A program made the translations under genes and the position numbers. This document shows, piece after piece, positions 8,593 to 18,823 of a DNA stretch of 64,000 nt. Each line of letters begins with the position of its first letter. Position 1 is the first letter of the stretch. The notes under the pieces are model-generated. The model saw only the letters and a list, made by a program, of their open reading frames with translations, was not told where the DNA came from and did not search any database. The DNA is from an uncultured Gammaproteobacteria bacterium. Lineage in GTDB: Bacteria; Pseudomonadota; Gammaproteobacteria; Ga0077536. The stretch is from positions 1 through 64,000 of the forward strand of contig CALKCL010000007.1 in the NCBI GenBank assembly GCA_938082545.1, given 5' to 3'.

Positions 8593-9608
8593 TGGTGTAT
8601 TTCTGCAATAAGTTCTGACCAATTTCTGAACTCAACATTCGCTCCCATAGTATACTGATACACAGACACACGGTCCAAGATCCCTGTATAACGTTCTTTT
8701 AGTAGGGAACCGATCTGGTTTGGCTTTCCGATCACCGCTATTTCGCTGATTAAATTTTCCGGAATTGCGTCAGCCATTTCTTTAGTTTTGCCCTCTCTCA
8801 TCAAACCATTCAATTTAGAACTCAAATCATTGTATCCATGATGTTCTAAAACAGCTGCATAGCTTGGAGTAGAACCATAAAAAGACACTTGCTGCCGGAC
8901 AGCTTGCTCCATTGCATCTATTTCATACTGCGTATCTCCGGTGATCACAAAAACTGGCGCATACAAGCTGATGTCTTCGATTTTTCTGCCTGTAGACTCC
9001 GCCCCGGCACGAATAGCCGGTCGTACCACATCTTGTAAATAACTTTTTGAATGTACCGGATGAACATGCATACCATTAGCCACCTCTCCGGCCGCACGAC
9101 ACATTCTCGGATTTACCCCCGCTAAATAAATTGGAATCGAAGGATGAGAAATGGGGCCTGGATCAAAAAACGGATTCATGAGCTTAAACTTATAATAAGG
9201 CCCTTCAAAGTTTGGCCTAGTTCCATTTTGGAAAGAATCCCAAATAGCGCGAACGCAATTAATGTAATCTGTAACTCTGGCAGCTGGATGATCAAATTGC
9301 GCAGAAAATCGACGTTCTATGTGCGCACGCACTTGAGTACCTAAACCTAAATGAAATCGACCTCCAGAGTCGCGTTGCAGATCCCAAGCGATCTGCGCCA
9401 TAGAAAAAGGAGAACGGGCAAATGCTACGGCTATGTTAGTCCCTATCTCAAGCTTTTCAGTAGCTGCTGCGGCATGGGCAAGAGGCAAAAACGGATCGCT
9501 CATCGCCTCAAATGTCCAGGCACAGTCAAAACCATTCTGCTCCATTTCCACAGCTTCTTTTGCAATATTGCTCGGCGAACTAGGCATAAGCATCGTATCG
9601 ATTTTCAT
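8589..9608 (-). CDS. LLM-class (luciferase-like) flavin/F420-dependent oxidoreductase
   Basis: A 339-residue TIM-barrel protein of the bacterial luciferase-like superfamily. Features are 'GFDCAWTFEAMSDPFLPLAHAA' near residue 27, 'TNIAVAFARSPFSMAQIAWDL' (about 80), 'GGRFHLGLGTQVRAHIERRF' (about 105) and 'IPIYLAGVNPRMCRAAGEVANG' (about 170). These resemble the TIGR03617-type F420-dependent family, common in actinobacteria and some marine proteobacteria. It probably performs flavin- or F420-dependent oxidation or reduction of an organic substrate; the cofactor cannot be read from sequence. It is the first of four LLM genes in the window. Confidence 0.85.
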   Translation of the reverse strand: MKIDTMLMPSSPSNIAKEAVEMEQNGFDCAWTFEAMSDPFLPLAHAAAATEKLEIGTNIAVAFARSPFSMAQIAWDLQRDSGGRFHLGLGTQVRAHIERRFSAQFDHPAARVTDYINCVRAIWDSFQNGTRPNFEGPYYKFKLMNPFFDPGPISHPSIPIYLAGVNPRMCRAAGEVANGMHVHPVHSKSYLQDVVRPAIRAGAESTGRKIEDISLYAPVFVITGDTQYEIDAMEQAVRQQVSFYGSTPSYAAVLEHHGYNDLSSKLNGLMREGKTKEMADAIPENLISEIAVIGKPNQIGSLLKERYTGILDRVSVYQYTMGANVEFRNWSELIAEIHH

Positions 9609-9702
9609 AAAAAACTCTCTTTAAAAAACATTAACTACCCATTAAGTATTGCTTAAACAGCAATCCACAAGACGTTTGGAAGCACTCTCGACCTAGCGGC
9701 CG

Positions 9703-10767
9703 TCAATCGCTAGGCACATGATGCAGAGCACACCACCCCAGCATACCTCCAGTCAGATTAGCAACCTGCGAAAATCCACCTTCCTTCAAGGTTAAAGAGG
9801 CTCGTGCAGAGCGACTACCAGCCCTGCAAACAGCCACTAATGGTTTATCTTTAGGGATCTCCCTTAACCTACTCTCGAGTTGACCCAGAGGTATTAATAT
9901 CGACCCGGTGATAAAGCCAAGGGGCCCATCCCGCTCTTCTATTTCTCTCACGTCTAAAACACATACTTTATCTAGGTTTTCTTGCAGCCAATAAGCCTCA
10001 ATCTCCCAAAATCCAGCAAAAGTATATCTCAGCGGGCCCCATTGTTTTTCATCGAAAGGATCTTTCTTGTTTTCAGGCTCTCCAGAGAACAAATTCGCGG
10101 GAACAGAGAAATCAATGTTTGATGGGTAGGGTAAATTCAAGTTATTCATGTAGCCGACAAAGTCCGTCTCGCTAATTTTACCACCAAGGCGAGGATTATG
10201 TTGTTGTTCCTCCCCAACGCTCGTTGCAGTCAGACCTCGATAATCATGTGCAGGGTAGATTTCTGTATGGGAAGGCAACGTGAAAATCTTATCTCGAACC
10301 GAACGGAAAAGCTCTACTGAACTGCCTTCTTGGAAATCGGTTCTCCCGCATCCCCTAATAAGCAAAGTATCACCGGTAAAAATTTTAGAATGACTCTCTA
10401 AAAAATAGCTGGTGCACCCATTGGTGTGCCCAGGAGTGGAGAGGGCTTTCAATGCATATTGACCAAAACAGACACATTCACCGTCTGTCAGATATAGATT
10501 AGCTCCAGAAACTCCCGACCCTAGACCTACCGCCACATCGCAGTCAGTTCGCTGTTTGAGTAGCCATGCCGCTGTTACGTGATCCGCATGGCAGTGGGTA
10601 TCGAGTACTGCTTTTAAACTAAGGCAAAGCTCATGTATCAGTGCCAAGTCCCGGTTCACTTGCTCAAAAACCGGATCAATTAAAACAGCATCTCCTGTCT
10701 CTCTATCCCCCAGAAGATAAGTATAAGTAGACGAGCGTTCGTCAAATAATTGTCTGAAAATCAACAT
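9703..10767 (-). CDS. Persulfide dioxygenase-like MBL hydrolase fused to rhodanese
   Basis: A 354-residue two-domain protein. The N-terminal half is a metallo-beta-lactamase fold of the ETHE1/persulfide-dioxygenase type with 'THCHADHVTA' (about 57) and 'STPGHTNGCTSYF' (about 111). The C-terminal half (about 255-350) is a rhodanese domain with catalytic Cys in 'VAVCRAGSRSARA'. Such fusions oxidise glutathione persulfide to sulfite and glutathione, with sulfur passed between the persulfide and thiosulfate by the rhodanese. GGGAGAGGA precedes the ATG. A 7-bp inverted repeat (9692-9714) spans the stop codon. It likely handles sulfide or persulfide arising from organosulfur metabolism in the cytoplasm. 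Confidence 0.9.
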   Translation of the reverse strand: MLIFRQLFDERSSTYTYLLGDRETGDAVLIDPVFEQVNRDLALIHELCLSLKAVLDTHCHADHVTAAWLLKQRTDCDVAVGLGSGVSGANLYLTDGECVCFGQYALKALSTPGHTNGCTSYFLESHSKIFTGDTLLIRGCGRTDFQEGSSVELFRSVRDKIFTLPSHTEIYPAHDYRGLTATSVGEEQQHNPRLGGKISETDFVGYMNNLNLPYPSNIDFSVPANLFSGEPENKKDPFDEKQWGPLRYTFAGFWEIEAYWLQENLDKVCVLDVREIEERDGPLGFITGSILIPLGQLESRLREIPKDKPLVAVCRAGSRSARASLTLKEGGFSQVANLTGGMLGWCALHHVPSD

Positions 10768-10806
10768 ATAGTCCTCTCCCTATTATTCAGCTTCGGTTTG
10801 GCACCA

Positions 10807-11451
10807 CTAAAAATCTATATCTAAAACAGCACTTAGATCGGATATCGCTTGACCCTCACTAATTACTTTAATCGTGCTCATCCCCATATCACGTGCTGGT
10901 TTAAGATTAACCCCAAGATCGTCCAAATAGACCACTTCCCTAGGATCAACTTGCATCCTATCGCATGCCAAACTGTAAATAGCTCGATCTGGCTTCCTAA
11001 TACCTTCTTTGCTTGATTCAATTACTTCGTCAAATAACTCTATCACGTCAGAAACCTCTCTGGCATAGTCCTCCGAACCAGACATTGCTAGGCCCTTGCC
11101 TGTCCGAGCGTTATTAGTTAAACAGACATTCATGAAACTTTCTTTACAGATTCTCAAAACGTCGACCATCCTAGGTCTGACAGTCTGTCTCCCAATAAGA
11201 GAAAGCACTTCGGCCCCGCGAATGGCGTGGCCCCGTGCATGGCTTTCCGCAAAAAAAAGCTCATCGAATGTTTCTGCATCAATTAAACTAGACTCGAGCT
11301 GAGCCCATGCATTATCTTGATGATTGACAGCATTTACTCCCCGAATAAAATCCAACGGTATTTTTTTTTCTCGTTCGAAGTCATTAAAAGAATCGAACGG
11401 AGATGTTGTCAAGACCCCACCAAAATCCCATAGTATTGCCTTAAAAACCAT
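10807..11451 (-). CDS. HAD-superfamily hydrolase (subfamily IA, ACAD10/epoxide-hydrolase N-terminal-like)
   Basis: A 214-residue haloacid-dehalogenase-like phosphatase. Motif I is 'ILWDFGGVLTTSP' (nucleophile Asp near residue 9, DxG rather than the phosphatase DxD), motif II is 'CLTNNART', and motifs III/IV are 'GIRKPDRAIYSLAC' and 'VYLDDLGVNLKPARDMGM'. The DFGG form places it with the IA variant-3 group. Start moved from 11466 to 11451 because AAGGAAG lies 5 nt upstream of the latter ATG and nothing suitable precedes the former. Substrate unknown. It is divergent from the MOSC gene across an AT-rich gap holding a palindrome ATTATAA-T-TTATAAT. Confidence 0.82.
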   Translation of the reverse strand: MVFKAILWDFGGVLTTSPFDSFNDFEREKKIPLDFIRGVNAVNHQDNAWAQLESSLIDAETFDELFFAESHARGHAIRGAEVLSLIGRQTVRPRMVDVLRICKESFMNVCLTNNARTGKGLAMSGSEDYAREVSDVIELFDEVIESSKEGIRKPDRAIYSLACDRMQVDPREVVYLDDLGVNLKPARDMGMSTIKVISEGQAISDLSAVLDIDF

Positions 11452-11533
11452 CCATACTTCCTTCATTATAATTTATAATCTATTCTCTCAGGTTTTGTGC
11501 CAGTTACGCTACATATAAAGAGACTCTATACAC

Positions 11534-12205
11534 ATGAGAAAAATTACTATTCAATCCATCTATGTTGGAAAATGTAAGCTCATCGGAGAAAGAGGCAATA
11601 GGACAGGCATGTACAAAGAGGCGGTGAGAAAGCCAGTTAGACTTTCTAAACGAGGTCTTCTGAATGACTTTATCGGTGATAAAACTATACATGGTGGCGT
11701 AACAAAAGCTTTACATCATTTCCCCAGCGAGCATTACGCCACTCTCTCCCAAAACTTTCCTTCTCTAAAACCTGTTTTTTGTCCAGGAAGCATCGGCGAA
11801 AACATCAGTTCCAGCGGCGTAACCGAGAGAAATATTTATCTAGGGGATGTTTTCAGTTTAGGCTCTGCTAAGGTGCAGCTTTCTGAGCCTAGAAAGCCAT
11901 GCTGGAAAATTGATACTCGATATGCTCAGCAAGGTATTGCTGCATTCATGTTTACGAACAGTATCTCAGGTTGGTACTATTCTGTTCTAGAAGAAGGAGA
12001 GATAGGTCCCGGAGATGAACTTAAACTCGAACATAGAGTAGAAGGAAATCCATCTCTACTAGAATATCAAGAAGTTATAACTGCCTTGCGCCCAAACCCA
12101 ATGACTCTAAGAAAATTCTCTCAGATTGATTCACTGCCTAAGGATGTTGTGCGAAGACTAATAGAACGAGCAGAATGGCTCTCAAGAAATTCACAGAGCA
12201 AATAA
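11534..12205 (+). CDS. MOSC domain protein, YiiM-like
   Basis: A 223-residue MOSC-domain protein. The segments 'GLLNDFIGDKTIHGGVTKALHHFPSEHY' (about 42-70) and 'PGSIGENISSSGVTERNIYLGDVF' (about 90) match the YiiM architecture, and 'SEPRKPCWKI' (about 118) carries the conserved MOSC Cys that binds the molybdenum cofactor. YiiM-like proteins reduce N-hydroxylated bases and other substrates using Moco. It heads a plus-strand series with the MoxR ATPase 25 bp downstream, possibly in one transcript. Confidence 0.85.
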   Translation: MRKITIQSIYVGKCKLIGERGNRTGMYKEAVRKPVRLSKRGLLNDFIGDKTIHGGVTKALHHFPSEHYATLSQNFPSLKPVFCPGSIGENISSSGVTERNIYLGDVFSLGSAKVQLSEPRKPCWKIDTRYAQQGIAAFMFTNSISGWYYSVLEEGEIGPGDELKLEHRVEGNPSLLEYQEVITALRPNPMTLRKFSQIDSLPKDVVRRLIERAEWLSRNSQSK

Positions 12206-12230
12206 AAAACAATATAGAAGGAAAGTTATA

Positions 12231-13178
12231 GTGCCAAAGCTCTCAAAATTATCGAGCGAAGAAGTAATAAACTCTGCCAAAAAAGAGCTCGAAGGACATG
12301 GCTATATAGCGAGCGATGAAATAGCTACTGCGCTGTACTTAGCTCAGGCACTCATCAAGCCAATTCTAATTGAAGGACCACCAGGTGTCGGAAAAACCGA
12401 GCTTGCTATAGCCACTTCTAAACTTCTTGGTAAGCCTCTTATTAGACTGCAATGTTATGAAGGGTTGGATGAATCCAAGGCCCTATATGAATGGAAGTAC
12501 GGGAAACAACTATTGTACACGCAAGTTTTAAAAGAAAAGCTATCGGATATATTAGAAGATGCTGGAGACCTAAGTCAGGCAGTAGAGAAGCTACATGCGT
12601 TTGATGATGTTTTTTTTAGTGAAGATTTTGTAGAGCCGCGGCCTTTGTTGAAAGCATTATGGGAAAAAAATGGAGCGGTCTTACTCATCGATGAAATAGA
12701 TAAGTCAGATCAAGAGTTCGAGGCATTTCTTTTAGAAATATTACAAGACTACCAAATTTCAATTCCAGAAATAGGAACGGTACGGGCGAAAGTACCTCCG
12801 GTAGTTTTTTTAACCTCCAACAACACTAGAGAAATTGGAGATGCACTAAAACGTCGTTGTTTGCACCTGTATATTCCATTTCCAGAACACAAGCTCGAGC
12901 AGAAAATCATACGGACTCAAATGCCTGATGTCCCGCAATCTCTTTCCAAACAAATTGTTAACTTTGTACAGTCACTCAGAGGAATGGACCTCAAAAAGTT
13001 ACCTTCAATTAGCGAGACCTTGGATTGGACTAGGGCATTGGTACTACTAAATGCAACAGAACTAGAACCTCATTTAGTGAGGAGCACACTCAATTTGCTT
13101 CTTAAATTTCAGGATGACATAGAACACACGAACCCTGAAATCCCGACCTTAATTCGTAACGCTATTAAGGACTCTTAA
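12231..13178 (+). CDS. MoxR-family AAA+ ATPase (CoxD-like)
   Basis: A 315-residue AAA+ ATPase starting at GTG, with GAAGGAAAG upstream. Walker A is 'EGPPGVGKTE' (about 48-57), Walker B is 'VLLIDEIDKSDQEFEAFLLEIL' (about 148), sensor 1 is 'FLTSNNTREIGDALKRR' (about 198). The 'YEGLDESKALYEWKY' stretch after Walker A is characteristic of the CoxD branch of MoxR proteins. These ATPases act as chaperones with a VWA partner to assemble or activate metalloenzymes, in the best-known case the active site of CO dehydrogenase. The VWA partner follows 12 bp downstream. Confidence 0.88.
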   Translation: MPKLSKLSSEEVINSAKKELEGHGYIASDEIATALYLAQALIKPILIEGPPGVGKTELAIATSKLLGKPLIRLQCYEGLDESKALYEWKYGKQLLYTQVLKEKLSDILEDAGDLSQAVEKLHAFDDVFFSEDFVEPRPLLKALWEKNGAVLLIDEIDKSDQEFEAFLLEILQDYQISIPEIGTVRAKVPPVVFLTSNNTREIGDALKRRCLHLYIPFPEHKLEQKIIRTQMPDVPQSLSKQIVNFVQSLRGMDLKKLPSISETLDWTRALVLLNATELEPHLVRSTLNLLLKFQDDIEHTNPEIPTLIRNAIKDS

Positions 13179-13190
13179 AGAAAAATATTC

Positions 13191-14549
13191 ATGCTTTCAG
13201 ACTTCATAAAAGCTTTAAGATCCTCAAACGTAACAGTATCCACTGCAGAGAGCATAGATGCCAACAAAGTGCTGGCAACAGTAGGAATTGAGAACAAGCT
13301 GCTGCTAAAGCATGCCCTCTCGATGGCGTTGGCGAAAGGGATAGATGATAAAAAAAATTTCAATAAGTGCTTTGATCTTTTCTTTGACCAAAATATGCGC
13401 CTTGATGAAACAAAGGACCATGACCGCCAGCTCTCTGTTGAATCCGAGGATGAACATACCAAGGCTGCGGACGTTCTCAATTCTTTAGAAGGTGAAACGC
13501 TACTTAGTATTCTAGAGTCTGGCGATCAGATTGCATTGCAGCAGTTGCTGGCGGCGGCTGTCCAAGACGTCCAACTGCAGAATATCCGTATCTTCACACA
13601 ACGTGGTGTCTATATGAGAAGAATTCTCGAAAAAATCGGGATCGACACAGTTGATGAACGCTTATATACCCCCACGGATAATGATGATGCTGAAAAATCA
13701 GACTTCGACACACTGAAAAATCTTAAAGCCTTGCTCATTGAGGATGTAGCTAACATTGTGGACAAAAATCTTTTACTCTATACCGCAAATGGAGCTAATA
13801 ATTTACGGCAAGAAATCTTACAAAAAACCCCACTAGCGCGAATAGAAGTTCGAGACTTCAAAGTGATGAAGCAATTAGTCTCAAAGTTAGCAAAGAAACT
13901 AACTTCGATTCACTCTAGACGACGCCGAAAAGCCAAACGAGGCTATCTAGATGTCCGTCAGACAATTCGAAAAAATATCCAATATGACGGAATCATGTTT
14001 GATACGATCTGGAAGCGGGTTCAAATTGACAGACCCAAAGTAATTGCAATTTGCGATGTTTCCGGCTCAGTGTCTCAAGTCGCACGCTTTCTACTGCTTT
14101 TTCTTTACAGTGTGAGTGAAATTATTCCTAAAGTCAGAAGCTTTGCTTTTTCGAATGTCCTAGGTGAAGTAACTGAACTTTTTGAAAATAACTCCGCTGA
14201 AGTGGCGTTAGCCGAAACCATAAAAAAATGGGGATCTGGCTCTACGGACTATGGAGGAGCACTATCTGAGCTTGAAAGAGTAGTTGGACATGAAATCGAC
14301 CATAGAACTACTGTCCTAATATTAGGAGATGCACGGTCCAATTACGGAGATCCAGGCCACCTCGCTTTGCGGAGAATCCATAATCGTGCAAAAAAGGTTA
14401 TCTGGTTGAACCCTGAACCCCGTAGCTTTTGGGACACAGGTGACTCAGAGATGCAAAAGCTCGGAGCATGTTGCGATAGAGTCGAGCCTTGTCGCACACT
14501 AAACCACCTAGAGAGAATTATCAGCGACATTGCTCGTACCGCCGCCTAA
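13191..14549 (+). CDS. CoxE-like VWA domain protein
   Basis: A 452-residue protein. The N-terminal 250 residues are helical and charged, with 'RRRRKAKRGYLDVRQTIRKNIQYDG' (about 243). The C-terminal part is a von Willebrand A domain with the MIDAS motif 'DVSGSVS' (DxSxS, about 287), 'GSGSTDYGGAL' (about 350) and 'ILGDARSNYGDP' (about 375). This is the CoxE family, which works with MoxR/CoxD ATPases in metalloenzyme maturation. The TAA of moxR and this ATG are separated by 12 bp. No CO dehydrogenase or other obvious client enzyme is encoded in the window, so the target is unknown. Confidence 0.85.
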   Translation: MLSDFIKALRSSNVTVSTAESIDANKVLATVGIENKLLLKHALSMALAKGIDDKKNFNKCFDLFFDQNMRLDETKDHDRQLSVESEDEHTKAADVLNSLEGETLLSILESGDQIALQQLLAAAVQDVQLQNIRIFTQRGVYMRRILEKIGIDTVDERLYTPTDNDDAEKSDFDTLKNLKALLIEDVANIVDKNLLLYTANGANNLRQEILQKTPLARIEVRDFKVMKQLVSKLAKKLTSIHSRRRRKAKRGYLDVRQTIRKNIQYDGIMFDTIWKRVQIDRPKVIAICDVSGSVSQVARFLLLFLYSVSEIIPKVRSFAFSNVLGEVTELFENNSAEVALAETIKKWGSGSTDYGGALSELERVVGHEIDHRTTVLILGDARSNYGDPGHLALRRIHNRAKKVIWLNPEPRSFWDTGDSEMQKLGACCDRVEPCRTLNHLERIISDIARTAA

Positions 14550-14577
14550 GAAGACTTTTTATTTAAATTTTGAACAG

Positions 14578-16513
<1,936 letters not shown>

Positions 16514-17701
16514 CTAGTCAGAGATTACCTTGATTTCCCATAGGTCGTTTATTTTGACAAAATGCTTATTACAACCTGCGTTCGCTGCGCCACCAACTTG
16601 ATTAGGCAGTTCTTGAACTACAATCGACCCTCTTTTCCTACAGTCATTCATCGCCTTCAAAAGATCTTTATCATAGCCTTCAGGCGCATAAACAATATCA
16701 GTATCGCTAACTCCCTTCGATAAAAGACCCTCTAGAACTTTTAAATCAGTACTAAAGCCGGTAGCACCTCTTTCTCTACCCAGAAGCTTTCCAGTATTAT
16801 CATATCTACCACCCCATGCAATCGCTCGGCCAGCGGCAGCTGTATATGCCGCAAACATGATCCCCGTGTGGTACCGATAGCCACGCATTTCCGCAAGATC
16901 TATGTGTAAATCAAGATATGGAATTGTTGTTGTGAGAATATCGGATAGTTGAGAAAGTTCCTCAAGGGCAGACTGCACTCCACTCGACGCGCTTGCCAGT
17001 TTAGCTTTTGCATCTTTTAACACAGAAATTCCGCCGTTTAATTCAAGTAGAGCCGTAAGATGGATTAAGACTTCTTCGCTTGCATCAGCTTGCTCTAACA
17101 ACTCACAAAGAGTTGCCTTATCTTTCTTCGATAAAGCTTCTAATATCTTCTGTTCGCAGCCCAGATCGAAATTCTGGCCGGCACAAATCCCGTGAAATAT
17201 CTCCATATGTGCCACTTCTAGCGTGATCTTAGGGATACCCGCGGCGGAAAGGCACTCAAGAAGCAAAGAAATGACTTCAACATCACTCTCTATCCCTTTA
17301 TGACCAAAGATTTCAGCACCAATTTGCAGAGGGTTACGAGAGCCCGCGAATTTTTCTGGCTGGGTGTGAACTACCGGTCCAACATAACAAAACCGTTGAG
17401 GATCATCAGAAGGTAGACGATGGGCGTCAATCCGCGCTATCTGTGGAGTGATATCTGCTCTCACTCCCATCGCCCGACCACTCCTTTGATCAGTTAATTT
17501 AAAAGTCTGCAAGTCCAAGTCTTCGCCCATACCAGCTAACAATGATTCTAGGTACTCAATCATGGGTGGAATTACTAACCGGTAACCCCAACTTGATAAA
17601 ACATCTATTATCATTCGCCGAAGATTTTCGATGCGCAAGGCTTCCTCGGGAAGAGATTCATCTACGCCGTCAGGCAGCAGCCAGTTATTATTGTCTTTCA
17701 A
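16514..17701 (-). CDS. hisZ: ATP phosphoribosyltransferase regulatory subunit HisZ
   Basis: A 395-residue paralogue of the histidyl-tRNA synthetase catalytic core, acting as regulatory partner of the short-form HisG in histidine biosynthesis. It has class-II-like motifs 'GVRADITPQIARIDAH' (motif 2 region, about 78), 'RYHTGIMFAAY' and 'GGRYDNTGKLLGRERGATGFSTDL' (about 300). It lacks the anticodon-binding domain of HisRS, and its position before purA is the usual hisZ locus. Start is TTG at 17701 with GAGGTGGA just upstream. The 194 bp before it show no gene, and no YjeT-like ORF survives there. Confidence 0.92.
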   Translation of the reverse strand: MKDNNNWLLPDGVDESLPEEALRIENLRRMIIDVLSSWGYRLVIPPMIEYLESLLAGMGEDLDLQTFKLTDQRSGRAMGVRADITPQIARIDAHRLPSDDPQRFCYVGPVVHTQPEKFAGSRNPLQIGAEIFGHKGIESDVEVISLLLECLSAAGIPKITLEVAHMEIFHGICAGQNFDLGCEQKILEALSKKDKATLCELLEQADASEEVLIHLTALLELNGGISVLKDAKAKLASASSGVQSALEELSQLSDILTTTIPYLDLHIDLAEMRGYRYHTGIMFAAYTAAAGRAIAWGGRYDNTGKLLGRERGATGFSTDLKVLEGLLSKGVSDTDIVYAPEGYDKDLLKAMNDCRKRGSIVVQELPNQVGGAANAGCNKHFVKINDLWEIKVISD

Positions 17702-17895
17702 TTTCCACCTCTATCATCATGAGGAACCTAAACCGCCCGATAAGCCCTCATTCTGATGCAATACGCTATCTTTTAGCCATAAAGACTTTATTAAATAAGT
17801 ACGGTTATTCTAGCAAGGTTGTAACCGGAGCGGTATACCTCACCCAAGGGGATGGGTGGCCTCTTAACCTCGGAATACAGTTCTATCTCCTAGCG

Positions 17896-18762
17896 TTACT
17901 TACTAAGGCTAGGTTTCACAAAGTACTTAAAGAACTCAGTATCTGGATTAAGAAGCAATACATCGTTCTTACTGTTGAAAGCGGATTTATATGCGTCTAG
18001 ACTTCGGTAGAAGTCATAAAATTCCGGATCAGAATTGTATGCTTTTGCATAGATTTCTGCAGCTCCTGCATCGCCGAATCCTCGCATTTCTTGCGCATCT
18101 TTATATGCCTCGGCTGATATGACCGTTCGTTGTCTATCCGCATCAGCGCGGATGGTCATAGATTCTTTATCGCCTCTCGCTCGAAATTCTCTAGCAACTC
18201 TAGACCTTTCTGACCTCATCCTCTCGTAGACATTACTGCTCACTTCAGTAGGCAAATCAATTCTTTTCAATCTGACATCTAACACTTCCATGCCTAAATC
18301 AAGACCCCGTTCGTTGGCAATGCGAGTAACACTTTTCATTATCGCTCCACGATCCCCAGACACTACTTCTTGTACCGTCCTTTTACCAAATTCACTTCTC
18401 AAGCTATCGTTGATTTTTTGCGACAACAAGAAACCTGCCCTACGAGGATCGCCATCACTGGATTTATAAAACTGGACAACATCATTTATTCTCCATCTCG
18501 CGAAAGAGTCCACAATTACATCTTTCTTCTCGCCAGTTAAGAACCTTTGTGGTTCAGCGTCCAGAGTCTGCAATCGAAGATCAAACGTTCTCACATTCTG
18601 GACAAAAGGCAGCTTGAAGTGGAGTCCAGGTTTAAGATCAGAACGCTCGATCTTTCCTAACTGGAATAGTATCGCATGCTGATATTCGTAAACTCGAAAC
18701 GTGCATATGTAGAATCCGATAAGAAAAAGAACTCCAATTAATCCAGATATTTGTTTAGCCAT
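17896..18762 (-). CDS. hflC: HflC, modulator of FtsH protease
   Basis: A 288-residue SPFH/prohibitin-family membrane protein. One N-terminal TM segment ('GLIGVLFLIGFYICTFRVYEY') is followed by the SPFH domain ('GLHFKLPFVQNVRTFDLRLQTLD', about 50). The coiled-coil 'RVAREFRARGDKESMTIRADADRQRTVISAEA' (about 190) follows. With HflK it forms a large periplasmic cage around FtsH that modulates membrane-protein degradation. ATG 18762 is preferred over the track's GTG 18765. It lies 58 bp downstream of hflK. A 6-bp inverted repeat (CCTAGC/GCTAGG) spans the stop codon but lacks a T tract. Confidence 0.96.
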   Translation of the reverse strand: MAKQISGLIGVLFLIGFYICTFRVYEYQHAILFQLGKIERSDLKPGLHFKLPFVQNVRTFDLRLQTLDAEPQRFLTGEKKDVIVDSFARWRINDVVQFYKSSDGDPRRAGFLLSQKINDSLRSEFGKRTVQEVVSGDRGAIMKSVTRIANERGLDLGMEVLDVRLKRIDLPTEVSSNVYERMRSERSRVAREFRARGDKESMTIRADADRQRTVISAEAYKDAQEMRGFGDAGAAEIYAKAYNSDPEFYDFYRSLDAYKSAFNSKNDVLLLNPDTEFFKYFVKPSLSK

Positions 18763-18823
18763 CACTTACAAACCTATTTGGTTATATGTCATCAAATAAT
18801 AACTCGTTAAAGTTATCGGTTTT

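Noticed and set aside
9692-9714. CCTAGCG/CGCTAGG hairpin across a stop codon, with a similar CCTAGC/GCTAGG hairpin at the hflC stop (17890-17914)
   Set aside because: Neither is followed by a T tract, stems are 6-7 bp, and CTAG-containing hexamers occur elsewhere without pairing. A shared repeat family is not supported.
17542-18000. 152-codon plus-strand ORF between hisZ and hflC
   Set aside because: Most of it lies antisense to the ends of hisZ and hflC, it resembles no family, and the strand is opposite to the operon. The 194-bp gap was also checked for a yjeT-like gene on the minus strand; stop codons prevent one.
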